64,000 nt of DNA from the NCBI RefSeq assembly GCF_014837035.1, contig NZ_JACSPS010000001.1, forward strand, positions 56,374-120,373, written 5' to 3'. A program made the position numbers and the translations under genes. The stretch is from Kaistella pullorum. GTDB taxonomy: Bacteria > Bacteroidota > Bacteroidia > Flavobacteriales > Weeksellaceae. Shown here piece after piece: positions 7,496 to 16,468 of the stretch (the stretch's first letter is position 1; each line of letters begins with the position of its first letter). Below the pieces are notes generated by a model, which searched no databases, was not told where the DNA came from, and saw nothing but the letters and a program-made list of their open reading frames with translations.

Positions 7496-8002
7496 ATGAA
7501 AATTCTTTCCTTCCTGATCTTATCATGTTTTCTTATTGGTTGCAAACCTGAAAAATCTTCTCAAACGATCGTTTCAGCTGAACAGCTGCGGATTGACTCC
7601 ATCAACGCACAACGCAGGAAGTGGAATGACAGTATCGCGATCCGCAATCAGCAAAATATCTTCAAAGACGAAAGCGGCAGCCACCGCCTGACATTCAGTT
7701 CGGATGGTGTGGCACCGTTTTCCGGAAATATAAAATTTGAAAAAACGTACCGTGATACCTATTCAGTTTCAGGAAATGCGGCGGCAGGAAGGAACAAAGT
7801 TTCTGTGAACGGGGAAATTATTAAAGTATCGGAGAGACATTTAAATTTCGATGGGGAGATCAGGCAGAAAATTAACGGCAAAACTTTTGTTCGGAATAAA
7901 AAGACAACATTCTTGAACGAAGGAACAGGCAACTTTTACCGACTTCAAAACAAGGTAAATTCCGACGGATTCATCGATTACATCGACATTTACTTCAAAT
8001 AA
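7496..8002 (+). CDS. Lipoprotein of unknown function
   Basis: A 168-residue protein with a lipoprotein signal (MKILSFLILSCFLIGC). The mature part starts with a charged linker, then has alternating beta-strand segments (residues about 55-165) with YRDTYSVSGNAAAG and KVNSDGFIDYIDIYFK. I do not recognise a family. It follows dtd by 63 bases and precedes the alpha/beta hydrolase by 11 bases, so it may share a transcript with the latter. Confidence 0.75.
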   Translation: MKILSFLILSCFLIGCKPEKSSQTIVSAEQLRIDSINAQRRKWNDSIAIRNQQNIFKDESGSHRLTFSSDGVAPFSGNIKFEKTYRDTYSVSGNAAAGRNKVSVNGEIIKVSERHLNFDGEIRQKINGKTFVRNKKTTFLNEGTGNFYRLQNKVNSDGFIDYIDIYFK

Positions 8003-8013
8003 ATTCAGACGAT

Positions 8014-8796
8014 ATGCTTCACTACGAAATAGCCGGCAGCGGCAAAGAAAAACTGGTAATGCTCCACGGTTTTATGGAAAACAGCACCATCTGGAGTGAA
8101 ATGGAACCCCGACTTTCCGAAAAATTCACGCTCATAAAAATCGACCTTCCGGGCCACGGAAAATCACCAATTTATGCGAAAGTACACACCATGGAACTGA
8201 TGGCGGAAAAGGTGAAAGAAACTTTGGACAGCTTAAGTATTTCAAATTTCCATCTGCTTGGACATTCTATGGGAGGCTACACCGCGCTGGCATTTGCCGA
8301 AAAAAATCCGGAAATGCTGAAATCGCTCACGCTGTTTTTCTCAAGCTTTCTGGCAGACGATGATGAAAAAAAGGAACAGCGGCGAAAAAGTCTGCGTGTG
8401 ATTGCAGAATCTTATCCTTCTTACGCAAGGGCGGGAATACCGAATCTTTTCAGCCAAAATGAAAAAGATATTTTAGAAGGCAAGATCGAAATGGCAAAAG
8501 AAATCGCGCTCACTACTCCCGTAGAAGGCGTTTTGGCCGCAGTGAAAGGGATGATAGAGCGCACCGACAAATCGGAACTACTGCAGTCTTTTCCGGGAAA
8601 AATTGTTGTACTTGCCGGAAAGCATGACGGTGCAGTGAAAAGCGAGAGTATATTGCGTCAGTTGCCCGACAAAACCAACATCAAATCTTATCTGCTCGAT
8701 TGCGGACACAACGGACACTGGGAAAAGCCTTCAATTTGTGCCGAAATAATCAATACAGAACTTCTGCACAATTTGCCTAAAAACCTGGTGTTTTAA
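8014..8796 (+). CDS. Alpha/beta fold hydrolase
   Basis: A 260-residue alpha/beta hydrolase. The oxyanion region HGFMEN is at 18-23, the nucleophile elbow GHSMGG at 83-88 (Ser85), the acid lies in GKHDG near 203, and the His in GHNGHW near 230. The family includes esterases, MenH-like lyases and haloperoxidases; the substrate cannot be told from the sequence. It starts 11 bases after a lipoprotein gene, and the next small membrane gene starts on the base after its stop codon. Confidence 0.88.
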   Translation: MLHYEIAGSGKEKLVMLHGFMENSTIWSEMEPRLSEKFTLIKIDLPGHGKSPIYAKVHTMELMAEKVKETLDSLSISNFHLLGHSMGGYTALAFAEKNPEMLKSLTLFFSSFLADDDEKKEQRRKSLRVIAESYPSYARAGIPNLFSQNEKDILEGKIEMAKEIALTTPVEGVLAAVKGMIERTDKSELLQSFPGKIVVLAGKHDGAVKSESILRQLPDKTNIKSYLLDCGHNGHWEKPSICAEIINTELLHNLPKNLVF

Positions 8797-8983
8797 ATGG
8801 GAATCGGCATTCTGATATTGTCAGCGCTTCTTTCACTATTTTTCATCCCAATCCCCTTAATCTACAACGTTTTTGACAAAAATGGGCCTAAAAACCTTCT
8901 GGAAGTTTACTGCTTTTATCGCGTTTCTGTATGTTTTGGCGGTGAGTCTGCTGGTATACGCCGCCTCGTTGGCGGATTACTAA
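8797..8983 (+). CDS. Small membrane protein, apparently frameshifted
   Basis: The ATG directly follows the stop of the hydrolase. The first frame reads a hydrophobic stretch (GILILSALLSLFFIPIPLIY) and then VFDKNGPK, but continues with non-membrane-like sequence to 9033, 54 bases into the convergent gene. In the +1 frame, 8882-8983 reads a second membrane segment (FIAFLYVLAVSLLVYAASLA) and stops exactly at the end of the convergent gene. Removing one A from the run of five at 8890-8894 would join the two into a single protein of about 61 residues with two membrane segments. Either a sequencing error, a real disruption, or two overlapping genes. Confidence 0.5.
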
Positions 8984-9987
8984 AAATCTTCGTCCTCGAT
9001 TTTTTCTTTAAAATCTTCGATGGTTCCTTCTAAATCTTTAAAGTATTTTCCGCCCGCAGCGTTGATATGTCCGCCGCCATTGAAATGATTTCTTGAAAAC
9101 TGATTGACGTCCACATGATCTTTGGACCTGAAACTGATCTTGATGAAATCTTCATAAAGATCTTCCATAAAAAAGGCCGAAACCTGTGTCCCGAGAATGC
9201 TGAGACCATAATTAACAAACCCTTCTGTGTCGCCTTTCTGGAAACCATACTGCTTCAGTTCGTCTCTTTTTAAATATAAAACAGCTACTTTACCGTCTTT
9301 CACCACTTCTATTCGGCCTAAAATCAGCGCCAGCAAATGCAGTCTGGAAACCGTGTTAGTGTCCCAGGTATTTGAAGTAATCATCGCGGGATCGGCACCT
9401 TTTTCAATCAAATTAGCAACAATCCGGTGCGTTGTGGCGCTTGTAGAGCGGAATCTGAAGCCGCCGGTGTCTGTCATGATACCGGTATAAAGACATTCTG
9501 CGATATCCTGATTCACTTTATCTTCCTCTTCCAGTGCCTGAATGAAATGATAGATCATCTGCGAGGTGGCCGGAACCGTAACATCCGAATACACAAAATC
9601 AAAATCGTCGGGCTGCTGATGGTGATCGATCAGAATTTTGGTAGCGCGCGCCTTCTCAAGCCACGGACCTACAAGATTTCCGCTGCGGTGGGAGGCATTA
9701 AAATCCAAAATAAAAATAATATCGGCGTTGTATATAGCTTCGCCTGCAACTTTGCGTTTGTAATCTGCAATGATAATTTTTTTGGCTTCCGGCATCCATT
9801 TAAGAAACTTCGGAAAGTCATTCGGCACGATCACTTCTGCTTCAATTCCTAACTGACGGAGAAAATGTTTAAGGCCTAAACTGGAGCCAATTGCGTCACC
9901 ATCAGGATTATAATGCGTAATAATGACAATATTTTTGTCCGGTGTAAGTATATTTTTAATGGAGGCTAACTCAGAAGACGTGAACAT
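8980..9987 (-). CDS. DHH family phosphoesterase (NrnA-like oligoribonuclease/pAp phosphatase)
   Basis: A 335-residue DHH/DHHA1 protein. The N-terminal domain shows THYNPDGDAIGSSLGL with the DxD metal site, FILDFNASHRSG, and the DHH motif in LIDHHQQPD; the C-terminal DHHA1 domain has the glycine-rich GGGHINAAGG. This domain order is that of NrnA, which degrades short RNAs and dephosphorylates pAp; the assignment to NrnA over other DHH proteins rests on length and order. Divergent from rpmH across a 296-base intergenic region. Confidence 0.9.
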   Translation of the reverse strand: MFTSSELASIKNILTPDKNIVIITHYNPDGDAIGSSLGLKHFLRQLGIEAEVIVPNDFPKFLKWMPEAKKIIIADYKRKVAGEAIYNADIIFILDFNASHRSGNLVGPWLEKARATKILIDHHQQPDDFDFVYSDVTVPATSQMIYHFIQALEEEDKVNQDIAECLYTGIMTDTGGFRFRSTSATTHRIVANLIEKGADPAMITSNTWDTNTVSRLHLLALILGRIEVVKDGKVAVLYLKRDELKQYGFQKGDTEGFVNYGLSILGTQVSAFFMEDLYEDFIKISFRSKDHVDVNQFSRNHFNGGGHINAAGGKYFKDLEGTIEDFKEKIEDEDF

Positions 9988-10208
9988 GTGTTTATTTATT
10001 TTTTTGAGATTTCAAATATAAGTTTTTAATATGCAAGCCTCCATAGGAAAGAACATTTCAAAACCAGATTTAAAACAAATTTTAATTTAAATTTGCACTC
10101 GCAAAGACGGATGCCTTGGTAAATAATGCACGGACCCAGCGCAACGATGCGGGAAAACCGTTTACACGAAATGAAAATCAATATTGTCTTAAAAATTATT
10201 GATTAATA

Positions 10209-10239
10209 TTTGCAGAAAATAAAAACTTCGTTATCTTTG
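10209..10239 (+). promoter_or_regulatory. Promoter of rpmH (Bacteroidota type)
   Basis: TTTG at 10209-10212, then 19 bases, then TATCTTTG at 10232-10239: a full match to TTTG-N19-TAnnTTTG. The start codon of rpmH is 44 bases downstream, leaving a leader of roughly 38 bases. The rest of the gap 9988-10208 holds a G+C-richer block at about 10096-10165 that I cannot assign. Confidence 0.8.
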
Positions 10240-10283
10240 CAGTCTGAAAAATAAGACAGCGTTTATACTTAAAAATATTAGCA

Positions 10284-10442
10284 ATGAGCAAAAGAACCTT
10301 CCAACCATCCGAAAGAAAAAGAAGAAACAAACACGGTTTCAGAGAGAGAATGTCGACGCCTAACGGAAGAAGAGTTCTGGCAGCGAGAAGAGCAAAAGGC
10401 AGAAAGAGTTTAAGCATTAGCGGAGTTCGCGCTAAGAGATAA
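10284..10442 (+). CDS. rpmH: 50S ribosomal protein L34
   Basis: A 52-residue, very basic protein beginning [20 protein letters not shown], followed by [20 protein letters not shown], the complete bL34 signature. A strong promoter lies at 10209-10239 and a hairpin with a T run follows at 10462-10498, so it is probably transcribed alone. The bacterial neighbours rnpA and dnaA are not next to it here. Confidence 0.97.
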   Translation: MSKRTFQPSERKRRNKHGFRERMSTPNGRRVLAARRAKGRKSLSISGVRAKR

Positions 10443-10461
10443 CCTCAGAAATTATCATATA

Positions 10462-10498
10462 AAAACATGCTTGAAAAGTGATTTTTCAGGCATTTTTT
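10462..10498 (+). terminator. Terminator of rpmH
   Basis: A 10-bp stem with one G-T pair (10468-10477 with 10483-10492) followed by six T residues, about 25 bases after the rpmH stop codon. Confidence 0.75.
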
Positions 10499-10618
10499 GT
10501 TGTTAAAATTTGCCAATTAGGCTTTCTTCAGGAAAGTTTTATTTATTTTTGAATGTAATTCATTAATCATTACAATGCCCGGTTCTACGGGTTTTTACTT
10601 AAATAATAAAGAAGCATT

Positions 10619-11329
10619 ATGCCACACTCCTCTCACGAAGGTCACGATGTAATACAGCTAAATAACGCCAAAATAGCGCAGAAAAATTTCACGGTTCTCA
10701 ATGCCGTGAATCTTAATATAAAACGGGGCCGCTTCTGCTACCTCATCGGGAAAACCGGTTCGGGGAAAAGCTCACTACTCAAGACACTTTACGGCCACAT
10801 CCCACTTTCAGGCGGGCAGGGCCATGTTGCAGGTTTTAATCTTGAAAATCTTCGCGCCTCAGACGTACCCAATCTGCGCCGTAAACTCGGCATCGTATTC
10901 CAGGATTTTCAGCTGCTGACGGACAGATCAGTGGAAAAAAACCTCAGATTCGTTCTTGAAGCTACCGGCTGGAATGACAAAACAAAGATTGATGACCGTA
11001 TCAACGAGGTGTTGGCGAGTGTCGGAATGAAATCTAAAAAACACAAGATGCCACACGAACTGTCGGGTGGTGAACAGCAGCGTATCGCGATCGCACGCGC
11101 GCTTCTGAACCATCCTGAACTTATTCTTGCCGATGAACCGACCGGAAACCTCGACCCGGAAACATCCAACGAAATCATGACTCTGCTGAAGCAGGTTGCA
11201 TTTGAAAATAATTCGGCGGTGGTGATGGCGACGCATGACTATCACATGATCCAAAACTTCCCGGGTGAAGCGATTCGCTGTGAAGACGGCAAAGTGACTG
11301 TGCTGAATACAATGGAACTTTTCGAGTAA
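10619..11329 (+). CDS. FtsE-type ABC transporter ATP-binding protein
   Basis: A 236-residue ABC ATPase. Walker A is GKTGSGKS at 44-51, the signature is LSGGEQQRIAIARA, and Walker B is LILADEPTGNLDPET, followed by the switch His in ATHDYHM. The LADEPTGNLDP form places it in the FtsE/LolD/MacB branch; FtsE pairs with FtsX to control cell-wall hydrolases at division. No ftsX gene is adjacent, as is common in Flavobacteriia. It stands alone between the rpmH terminator and the bidirectional terminator shared with accA. Confidence 0.85.
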   Translation: MPHSSHEGHDVIQLNNAKIAQKNFTVLNAVNLNIKRGRFCYLIGKTGSGKSSLLKTLYGHIPLSGGQGHVAGFNLENLRASDVPNLRRKLGIVFQDFQLLTDRSVEKNLRFVLEATGWNDKTKIDDRINEVLASVGMKSKKHKMPHELSGGEQQRIAIARALLNHPELILADEPTGNLDPETSNEIMTLLKQVAFENNSAVVMATHDYHMIQNFPGEAIRCEDGKVTVLNTMELFE

Positions 11330-11351
11330 AGAACTGGAAATAATTAAACAT

Positions 11352-11386
11352 AAAAAATCCTGCAAAATAATTCTGCAGGATTTTTT
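11352..11386. terminator. Bidirectional terminator between the FtsE-type gene and accA
   Basis: A 13-bp perfect stem (11352-11364 with 11374-11386), A-rich on the 5' side and T-rich on the 3' side, so it can end transcripts from both convergent genes. Confidence 0.85.
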
Positions 11387-11409
11387 TATGTATTGTCTAA
11401 ACCGAATCT

Positions 11410-12366
11410 TTAGCCTTTGAACTGACCCATCGCGATGAATTTGTCCTGGCGCTGAGTTTCGAGCTCTCTCCCGCTGAATGCCGAAAATGCTTTGATATTC
11501 TGAAGGATTGAAGTTTTCAGGTTATCAAACGCCACCTGAGGTTCGTAGTGAGCTCCACCAAGCGGCTCGGGAATGATCCCGTCAATGAATTTTTCGCGCA
11601 AAGCATCTTGCGGAGTCAGTTTCAGTGCGTTAGCTGCATCTTCCTTATGATCCCAATTTCGCCATAGGATCGACGAACAACTTTCAGGTGCGATAACGGT
11701 GTACCACGTGTTTTCTAACATATAAACCTTGTTTCCAACACCAATTCCCAATGCACCACCACTTGCTCCTTCGCCAATAACGTACACGAAAATCGGAGTT
11801 TTAAGCATCGTCATTTCAAAAATATTTCTTGCGATTGCCTCTCCCTGACCGCGTTCCTCTGCTTCAAGACCTGGATAAGCTCCCGGTGTATCAACCAATG
11901 ATATTACTGGAATTCTAAATTTTTCCGCCAACTTCATCAGGCGAAGTGCCTTGCGGTAACCTTCCGGATTACTCATCCCAAAACGGCGATGCTGTCTTTC
12001 TTTGGTAGTACGACCTTTTTGCGTCCCGATGATCATCACGCGCTGACCGTCAATAGTAGCCAAACCGCCGATCATCGCCGGATCATCCGCAAAGTTACGG
12101 TCACCGTGAAGTTCAAGAAAACTGTCATTATCTACGATTCCTTTAATGAAATCGAGCGTATAAGGACGATCCGGATGACGCGATAGCTGCACGCGCTGCC
12201 ACGGCGTAAGGTTGCCGTATATTTCTTTCTTTTTCTCGGTGATTTTATCTTCAATTTGAGAGCAGGCAAGTTTTACATCTACGCCGCTTTCTTCACCTAC
12301 CAAAGAACAGGTCTGGTACTGATCCATCAGGTCTTTGATGGGAAGTTCAAAATTTAGGTATTCCAT
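11410..12366 (-). CDS. accA: Acetyl-CoA carboxylase carboxyltransferase subunit alpha
   Basis: A 318-residue AccA, which with AccD moves the carboxyl group from carboxybiotin to acetyl-CoA to give malonyl-CoA. Typical segments are [11 protein letters not shown], the crotonase-fold region [37 protein letters not shown], and [13 protein letters not shown]. Full length. The biotin carboxylase and carrier genes (accC, accB) lie about 10 kb away at 22780-24711; accD is not in the window. Confidence 0.97.
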   Translation of the reverse strand: MEYLNFELPIKDLMDQYQTCSLVGEESGVDVKLACSQIEDKITEKKKEIYGNLTPWQRVQLSRHPDRPYTLDFIKGIVDNDSFLELHGDRNFADDPAMIGGLATIDGQRVMIIGTQKGRTTKERQHRRFGMSNPEGYRKALRLMKLAEKFRIPVISLVDTPGAYPGLEAEERGQGEAIARNIFEMTMLKTPIFVYVIGEGASGGALGIGVGNKVYMLENTWYTVIAPESCSSILWRNWDHKEDAANALKLTPQDALREKFIDGIIPEPLGGAHYEPQVAFDNLKTSILQNIKAFSAFSGRELETQRQDKFIAMGQFKG

Positions 12367-12414
12367 TGCTTCGGTTAAGAATTAATCTTTCAAATTTAGG
12401 GAAATTTATAGAAA

Positions 12415-13929
12415 TCAGCCGATATTATTCACTGCATTTCGAATTCTTGCTACGCTTTCTTCAAGACCTAAAACCTCCAGAATCTCCGGCACATCGGGAC
12501 CTTTCAGTTCGCCCACGATTGCCAGACGCAGCGGCATCATCACCTTTCCCATTCCAAGACCATTGCTCTCGGCGAAAGTCTGAATTTTATTTTTAAGTGT
12601 GTCGTGCTCAAAAGAATCTACGGTTCCCAGCTCTGACGCGAATTTCATCATAACATCTTTTGCGTCAGCGTTCCACGCTTTCTTCACTGCTTTTTCGTCA
12701 TAGGAAACAGGCGCTTCGAAAAAGAAAATTCCGTCGCGGTAAATATCTTTCACGAAAACAGCGCGGTCTTTCATCAAAGAAATAACATTGAGAAGTTTTT
12801 CATCACTGAAGTTGCTGAAATCAGCACCTTCAACCTCCTTTAATAAAGGCAGGATTTCCTCAGCTGATTTTTGTTTTAAATATTCATGGTTAAACCATTC
12901 TGCTTTTTCCTTATTGAAACGCGCACCTGCTTTGTGAACTTTATTCAGGTCAAATTCTGCGGACATTTCATCTAACGAGAGGATTTCCCGGTCATTTGCA
13001 GGCGTCCAGCCAAGCAGCGCAACCATGTTGATAAACGCTTCGGCAAGATAACCTTCTTCGCGGTAGCCTTTCGAAACGTTGCCGGTTTCAGGATCTTTAA
13101 AATTTAACGGAAATACCGGAAACCCGAATTTGTCTCCATCACGCTTGCTGAGTTTGCCTTTACCTTCAGGTTTAAGAATTAAAGACAAATGCGCAAACTG
13201 AGGTCTCTCCCAGCCCATTGCCTCATATAAAAGATAATGAAGTCCGAGCGATGGCAACCATTCTTCACCGCGGATCACATGAGAAATCTTCATTTCGTGA
13301 TCATCGATGATGTTGGCAAAATGGTAGGTTGGCATTCCGTCCTGCTTTACCAAAACTTTATCATCAAGTGTATCGGTGTTGACGGAGAATCTGCCGCGGA
13401 TGATGTCTTCAAGATTTAAAACTCTGTTTTCAGGCATCTTAAAGCGTACAACATAAGGTACTTTTTGCTCCAAAAGTTGCTTCACTTCTTCCTCGGAAAG
13501 TGTAATTGAATTTTTAAGCCGGTTCCGCGTGATGAAATTATAAGCGAAAACATCACCTTTTGCTTCATATTCTTTACGGATCTCATCGAGTTCTTCAGGC
13601 GTATCAAAAGCCAGATACGCGTAATCTGTTTTAAGGATTTGTTCTAAATATCTATCGTAAATCTCGCGGCGCTCAGACTGTCTGTACGGCGCATAGGGAC
13701 CGCCGTGTTTTGGGCTTTCATCAGGAACAATTCCGCACCATGCCAGCGCTTCCATGATGTAATCTTCGGCACCTTCCACATATCTGGCCGTATCTGTATC
13801 TTCTATCCTCAAAACGAACTCGCCGCCCTGGTTTTTAGCAAAAAGATAATCATAAAGGGCAGTTCTCACGCCACCAAGATGCAGAGGCCCGGTAGGGCTG
13901 GGTGCAAAACGCACTCTTACTTTGTTCAT
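12415..13929 (-). CDS. gltX: Glutamate--tRNA ligase
   Basis: A 504-residue class I aminoacyl-tRNA synthetase. Near the start is the HIGH-type motif in PSPTGPLHLGG, and KLSKRDG is the KMSKS motif. The start at 13929 (MNKVRVRFAPSPTG) matches the family; the open frame continues upstream to 14382 but only as the antisense of the cupin gene. The anticodon-binding domain ends in ARIRNAVNNIG. Divergent from the cupin gene with about 92 bases between. Confidence 0.96.
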   Translation of the reverse strand: MNKVRVRFAPSPTGPLHLGGVRTALYDYLFAKNQGGEFVLRIEDTDTARYVEGAEDYIMEALAWCGIVPDESPKHGGPYAPYRQSERREIYDRYLEQILKTDYAYLAFDTPEELDEIRKEYEAKGDVFAYNFITRNRLKNSITLSEEEVKQLLEQKVPYVVRFKMPENRVLNLEDIIRGRFSVNTDTLDDKVLVKQDGMPTYHFANIIDDHEMKISHVIRGEEWLPSLGLHYLLYEAMGWERPQFAHLSLILKPEGKGKLSKRDGDKFGFPVFPLNFKDPETGNVSKGYREEGYLAEAFINMVALLGWTPANDREILSLDEMSAEFDLNKVHKAGARFNKEKAEWFNHEYLKQKSAEEILPLLKEVEGADFSNFSDEKLLNVISLMKDRAVFVKDIYRDGIFFFEAPVSYDEKAVKKAWNADAKDVMMKFASELGTVDSFEHDTLKNKIQTFAESNGLGMGKVMMPLRLAIVGELKGPDVPEILEVLGLEESVARIRNAVNNIG

Positions 13930-13970
13930 ACCTGAAAATTTAAGGTGCAAATTTAGGTAAAAATTGAGTG

Positions 13971-14003
13971 GTTGAAAATGTTGGGATATTTTATTTAGTT
14001 TTG
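13971..14003 (+). promoter_or_regulatory. Putative promoter of the cupin-glycosyltransferase pair
   Basis: GTTG at 13971-13974, a 21-base spacer, and TAGTTTTG at 13996-14003, which fits the TAnnTTTG -7 pattern. The cupin start codon lies 19 bases downstream. The -33 box is imperfect. Confidence 0.5.
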
Positions 14004-14021
14004 CATTTAAATTAGTGAAAA

Positions 14022-14366
14022 ATGCTTGAAGTAGGTGACAGACCGTGGGGAAAATATTATGTTTTGGCTGATGAGCCACACTACAAACTAAAACGCATTG
14101 AAGTAGAGCCTGGACATAAATTATCTTACCAATATCACCACCACCGCCAGGAATACTGGACGGTTGTGCAGGGAAACGCGGTGGTAACACTGGATGACCA
14201 AGATCACAGTCTCTCTTATGGCGAAAGCATATCAATACCTCAAGGCGCCCGCCACCGGATAAAAAACACAGGCTCAGACCTGCTGATTTTCGTGGAAGTA
14301 CAGACGGGTACGTATTTTGGTGAAGATGATATCGTGAGACTTGAGGATGATTATAAAAGGATATAA
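14022..14366 (+). CDS. Cupin protein, phosphomannose isomerase type II C-terminal domain
   Basis: A 114-residue single cupin. WGKYYVL, KRIEVEPGHKLSYQYHHHRQEYWTV with its metal-binding His/Glu set, and ISIPQGARHRIKN match the C-terminal domain of bifunctional mannose-1-phosphate guanylyltransferase/mannose-6-phosphate isomerase. The guanylyltransferase domain is absent, so this is a stand-alone isomerase-type cupin; such short forms occur in sugar-nucleotide clusters. It precedes a two-domain glycosyltransferase by 15 bases, which suggests a role in GDP-mannose supply for the glycosylation genes nearby. Whether it is active alone is unknown. Confidence 0.88.
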   Translation: MLEVGDRPWGKYYVLADEPHYKLKRIEVEPGHKLSYQYHHHRQEYWTVVQGNAVVTLDDQDHSLSYGESISIPQGARHRIKNTGSDLLIFVEVQTGTYFGEDDIVRLEDDYKRI

Positions 14367-14381
14367 ACCACTGATACTGCA

Positions 14382-16454
14382 ATGAAGTTTGTAAATCTGA
14401 AAAAGAAACTGAAGCAGTATAAACGCGACAGAAAATTCATCAAAGCTGCACGCCGGGTTATTTCTCGATTAGAAAGCCCCGCGTTTCTGCAGGATAAACA
14501 GCCTTCTTTCCCCGAAACAGCTAACCCCGAAGTGAGTATCATCATTCCGGCGTACAACCAGATTTCCTTCACGCTCAACTGCCTTTACTCTATTTACCAG
14601 CATGAAGACGATATCGCGAAAGAAATCATCGTTGTAGATGACGCCAGCACAGATGAGACCCGACAAATTTTATCGCAGATATCAGGCGTCAAGCTTATCT
14701 CAAACACCGAAAACATCGGCTATCTGAAAAGCGTGAACCTGGCAATCAAGCAAGCTGCAGGACACTTTATCTACGTGCTTAACAATGACACCAAAGTGCA
14801 GGAAGGATACCTGAAATCCTTAGTTGATGTATTTAAAACCCATGAAAATGTTGGAGCAGTTGGTTCAAAACTAATCTTTCCCAATAATGAACTTCAGGAA
14901 GCAGGCTGCCTTGTCTTTAAAAATAAAATGATTGTGAACAGGGGCGCAGGACAGTCAATCGATGCTCCGCAGTTTAATTTTTTACGCAAGGTAGATTATG
15001 TCTCAGGATGCAGCTTACTCTTTAAAAGACTAAATGCAGCAGGCCAACTGAATTTGTATGACGAAATCTATGCACCGGCATACTTCGAGGAGAATGACTT
15101 CTGCATGAAGCTGAAGCACGAACAGGTCCTTGACACTTATTATCAGCCGCGGTCTGAAGTGATTCATTTTGAAAACGTAAGTTACAGCAGCGCAAATCTT
15201 GCTAAGGAAAGCCTAATGGCGAGAAATTCCACAATATTTTTCGAAAGATGGCAGAATAAGCTGGAAGAAACCTGGCTGCCGGGCGACAAATTTTATCGCG
15301 TAAACGATAATGCCGCTTACTGCAAAAGCATCCTGATTACGGAAGAATACATGCCTAAATTCGATCAGGATTCGGGTTCTAACCGGTTTACCGAAATCGT
15401 AAAAATCCTTGTCAAAAATAATCACAAAATTTATCTGCTGATAAAAAATGAATTTTGGGAAGGTGATACTGAATACATTAAGCAGTTTCAGGATTTAGGC
15501 GTCGAGCTTTTACAGGATTACGTCACGCCGGCTGGTAAGATCGTGCGGAAGTCTGCGCAACTTTCACAAATTAAAAACACAGTGGATTTTATATGGATTT
15601 TCCGTCCGGAAGGCTACGAATACTATTTAGATTTCATTAAACCTGTCGGTTTCAAAGCAAAAGTGATTTATGATACAGTTGATCTCCACTATCTGAGATT
15701 TGAACGGGAAAAAGAATATTTCACCAAAGACAAAAAGACATTAAAGAAAGAAAAGAAGGTTTGCCGACTCGAACAGTCGGCCTTGAAAGCGGCCGATGTG
15801 GTAATTGCGATAAGCGACAAGGAGAAAGAAACACTCGAAAAAACCGGTTTGTATGCAGAGAAAATAGCCGTGGTGAGCAATATTCATTCTTTGAAGACGC
15901 ATCTTGGAACGAAGGCTTTCAGCGAGCGCGAAGGGCTGATTTTCATTGGCGGATATAACCATAAACCCAATGTTGATGCTGTCTTGTACCTTTACCATCA
16001 GATCATGCCGTTGGTTTGGAAGCAGAATTCCGGCATTAAAGTTTTCATTGTCGGACACAATGTTCCGCCCGAACTCGAAGCTTTACATTCCGAGAATTTC
16101 GTGATTTTAGGTTACCAAAAAAGTATAGACAATCTTTTCCTTAGTGCTAAAGCCATGGTTGCTCCGCTTCGTTACGGCGCCGGCGTGAAGGGCAAAATTG
16201 GCCAGGCTCTGGAGTTTGGTCTGCCGGTGATTTCCACCACCATTGGGATCGAAGGAATGAAACTGGAGTCAGGCGTAAGTGCGCTGGTGGCTGAAGTTTT
16301 AGATCCGGAAACTTTCGCAAAGCATATCCTGCACTTATACGAAGACGAAAATCTTTGGAACATTCTGCATCAAGGCACGCACAGCGCATTAAAATATTTC
16401 ACACCGGAAAATCAGTCTGAAAATATTGCAGAACTTCTTTCGAACCTGGGTTAG
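14382..16454 (+). CDS. Two-domain glycosyltransferase (GT2 + GT4-like)
   Basis: A 690-residue protein with two catalytic modules. Residues about 50-260 are a GT-A, family 2 domain: VSIIIPAYN, IIVVDDASTD, and the DxD-like LNNDT. Residues about 310-690 are a GT-B, family 4-like domain: ILITEEYMP at its N-terminal half, then FIGGYNHKPNVDAV, FVILGYQKSIDNLF and PLRYGAGVKGKIGQALEFGLPVI with the usual Glu region. Such fusions add two successive sugars to a surface polysaccharide or glycoprotein glycan. No membrane segment is seen, so it acts at the cytoplasmic face. It follows the cupin gene by 15 bases. Confidence 0.88.
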   Translation: MKFVNLKKKLKQYKRDRKFIKAARRVISRLESPAFLQDKQPSFPETANPEVSIIIPAYNQISFTLNCLYSIYQHEDDIAKEIIVVDDASTDETRQILSQISGVKLISNTENIGYLKSVNLAIKQAAGHFIYVLNNDTKVQEGYLKSLVDVFKTHENVGAVGSKLIFPNNELQEAGCLVFKNKMIVNRGAGQSIDAPQFNFLRKVDYVSGCSLLFKRLNAAGQLNLYDEIYAPAYFEENDFCMKLKHEQVLDTYYQPRSEVIHFENVSYSSANLAKESLMARNSTIFFERWQNKLEETWLPGDKFYRVNDNAAYCKSILITEEYMPKFDQDSGSNRFTEIVKILVKNNHKIYLLIKNEFWEGDTEYIKQFQDLGVELLQDYVTPAGKIVRKSAQLSQIKNTVDFIWIFRPEGYEYYLDFIKPVGFKAKVIYDTVDLHYLRFEREKEYFTKDKKTLKKEKKVCRLEQSALKAADVVIAISDKEKETLEKTGLYAEKIAVVSNIHSLKTHLGTKAFSEREGLIFIGGYNHKPNVDAVLYLYHQIMPLVWKQNSGIKVFIVGHNVPPELEALHSENFVILGYQKSIDNLFLSAKAMVAPLRYGAGVKGKIGQALEFGLPVISTTIGIEGMKLESGVSALVAEVLDPETFAKHILHLYEDENLWNILHQGTHSALKYFTPENQSENIAELLSNLG

Positions 16455-16468
16455 ATAAACTTAAAACA

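Noticed and set aside
10126-10206. A 26-codon ATG reading frame upstream of rpmH
   Set aside because: No known motif, overlaps the -7 region neighbourhood of the rpmH promoter, and codon use is not protein-like.
13930-14382. N-terminal extension of the gltX reading frame
   Set aside because: It is antisense to the cupin gene, adds over 150 residues unlike any glutamyl-tRNA synthetase, and the family start lies at 13929.
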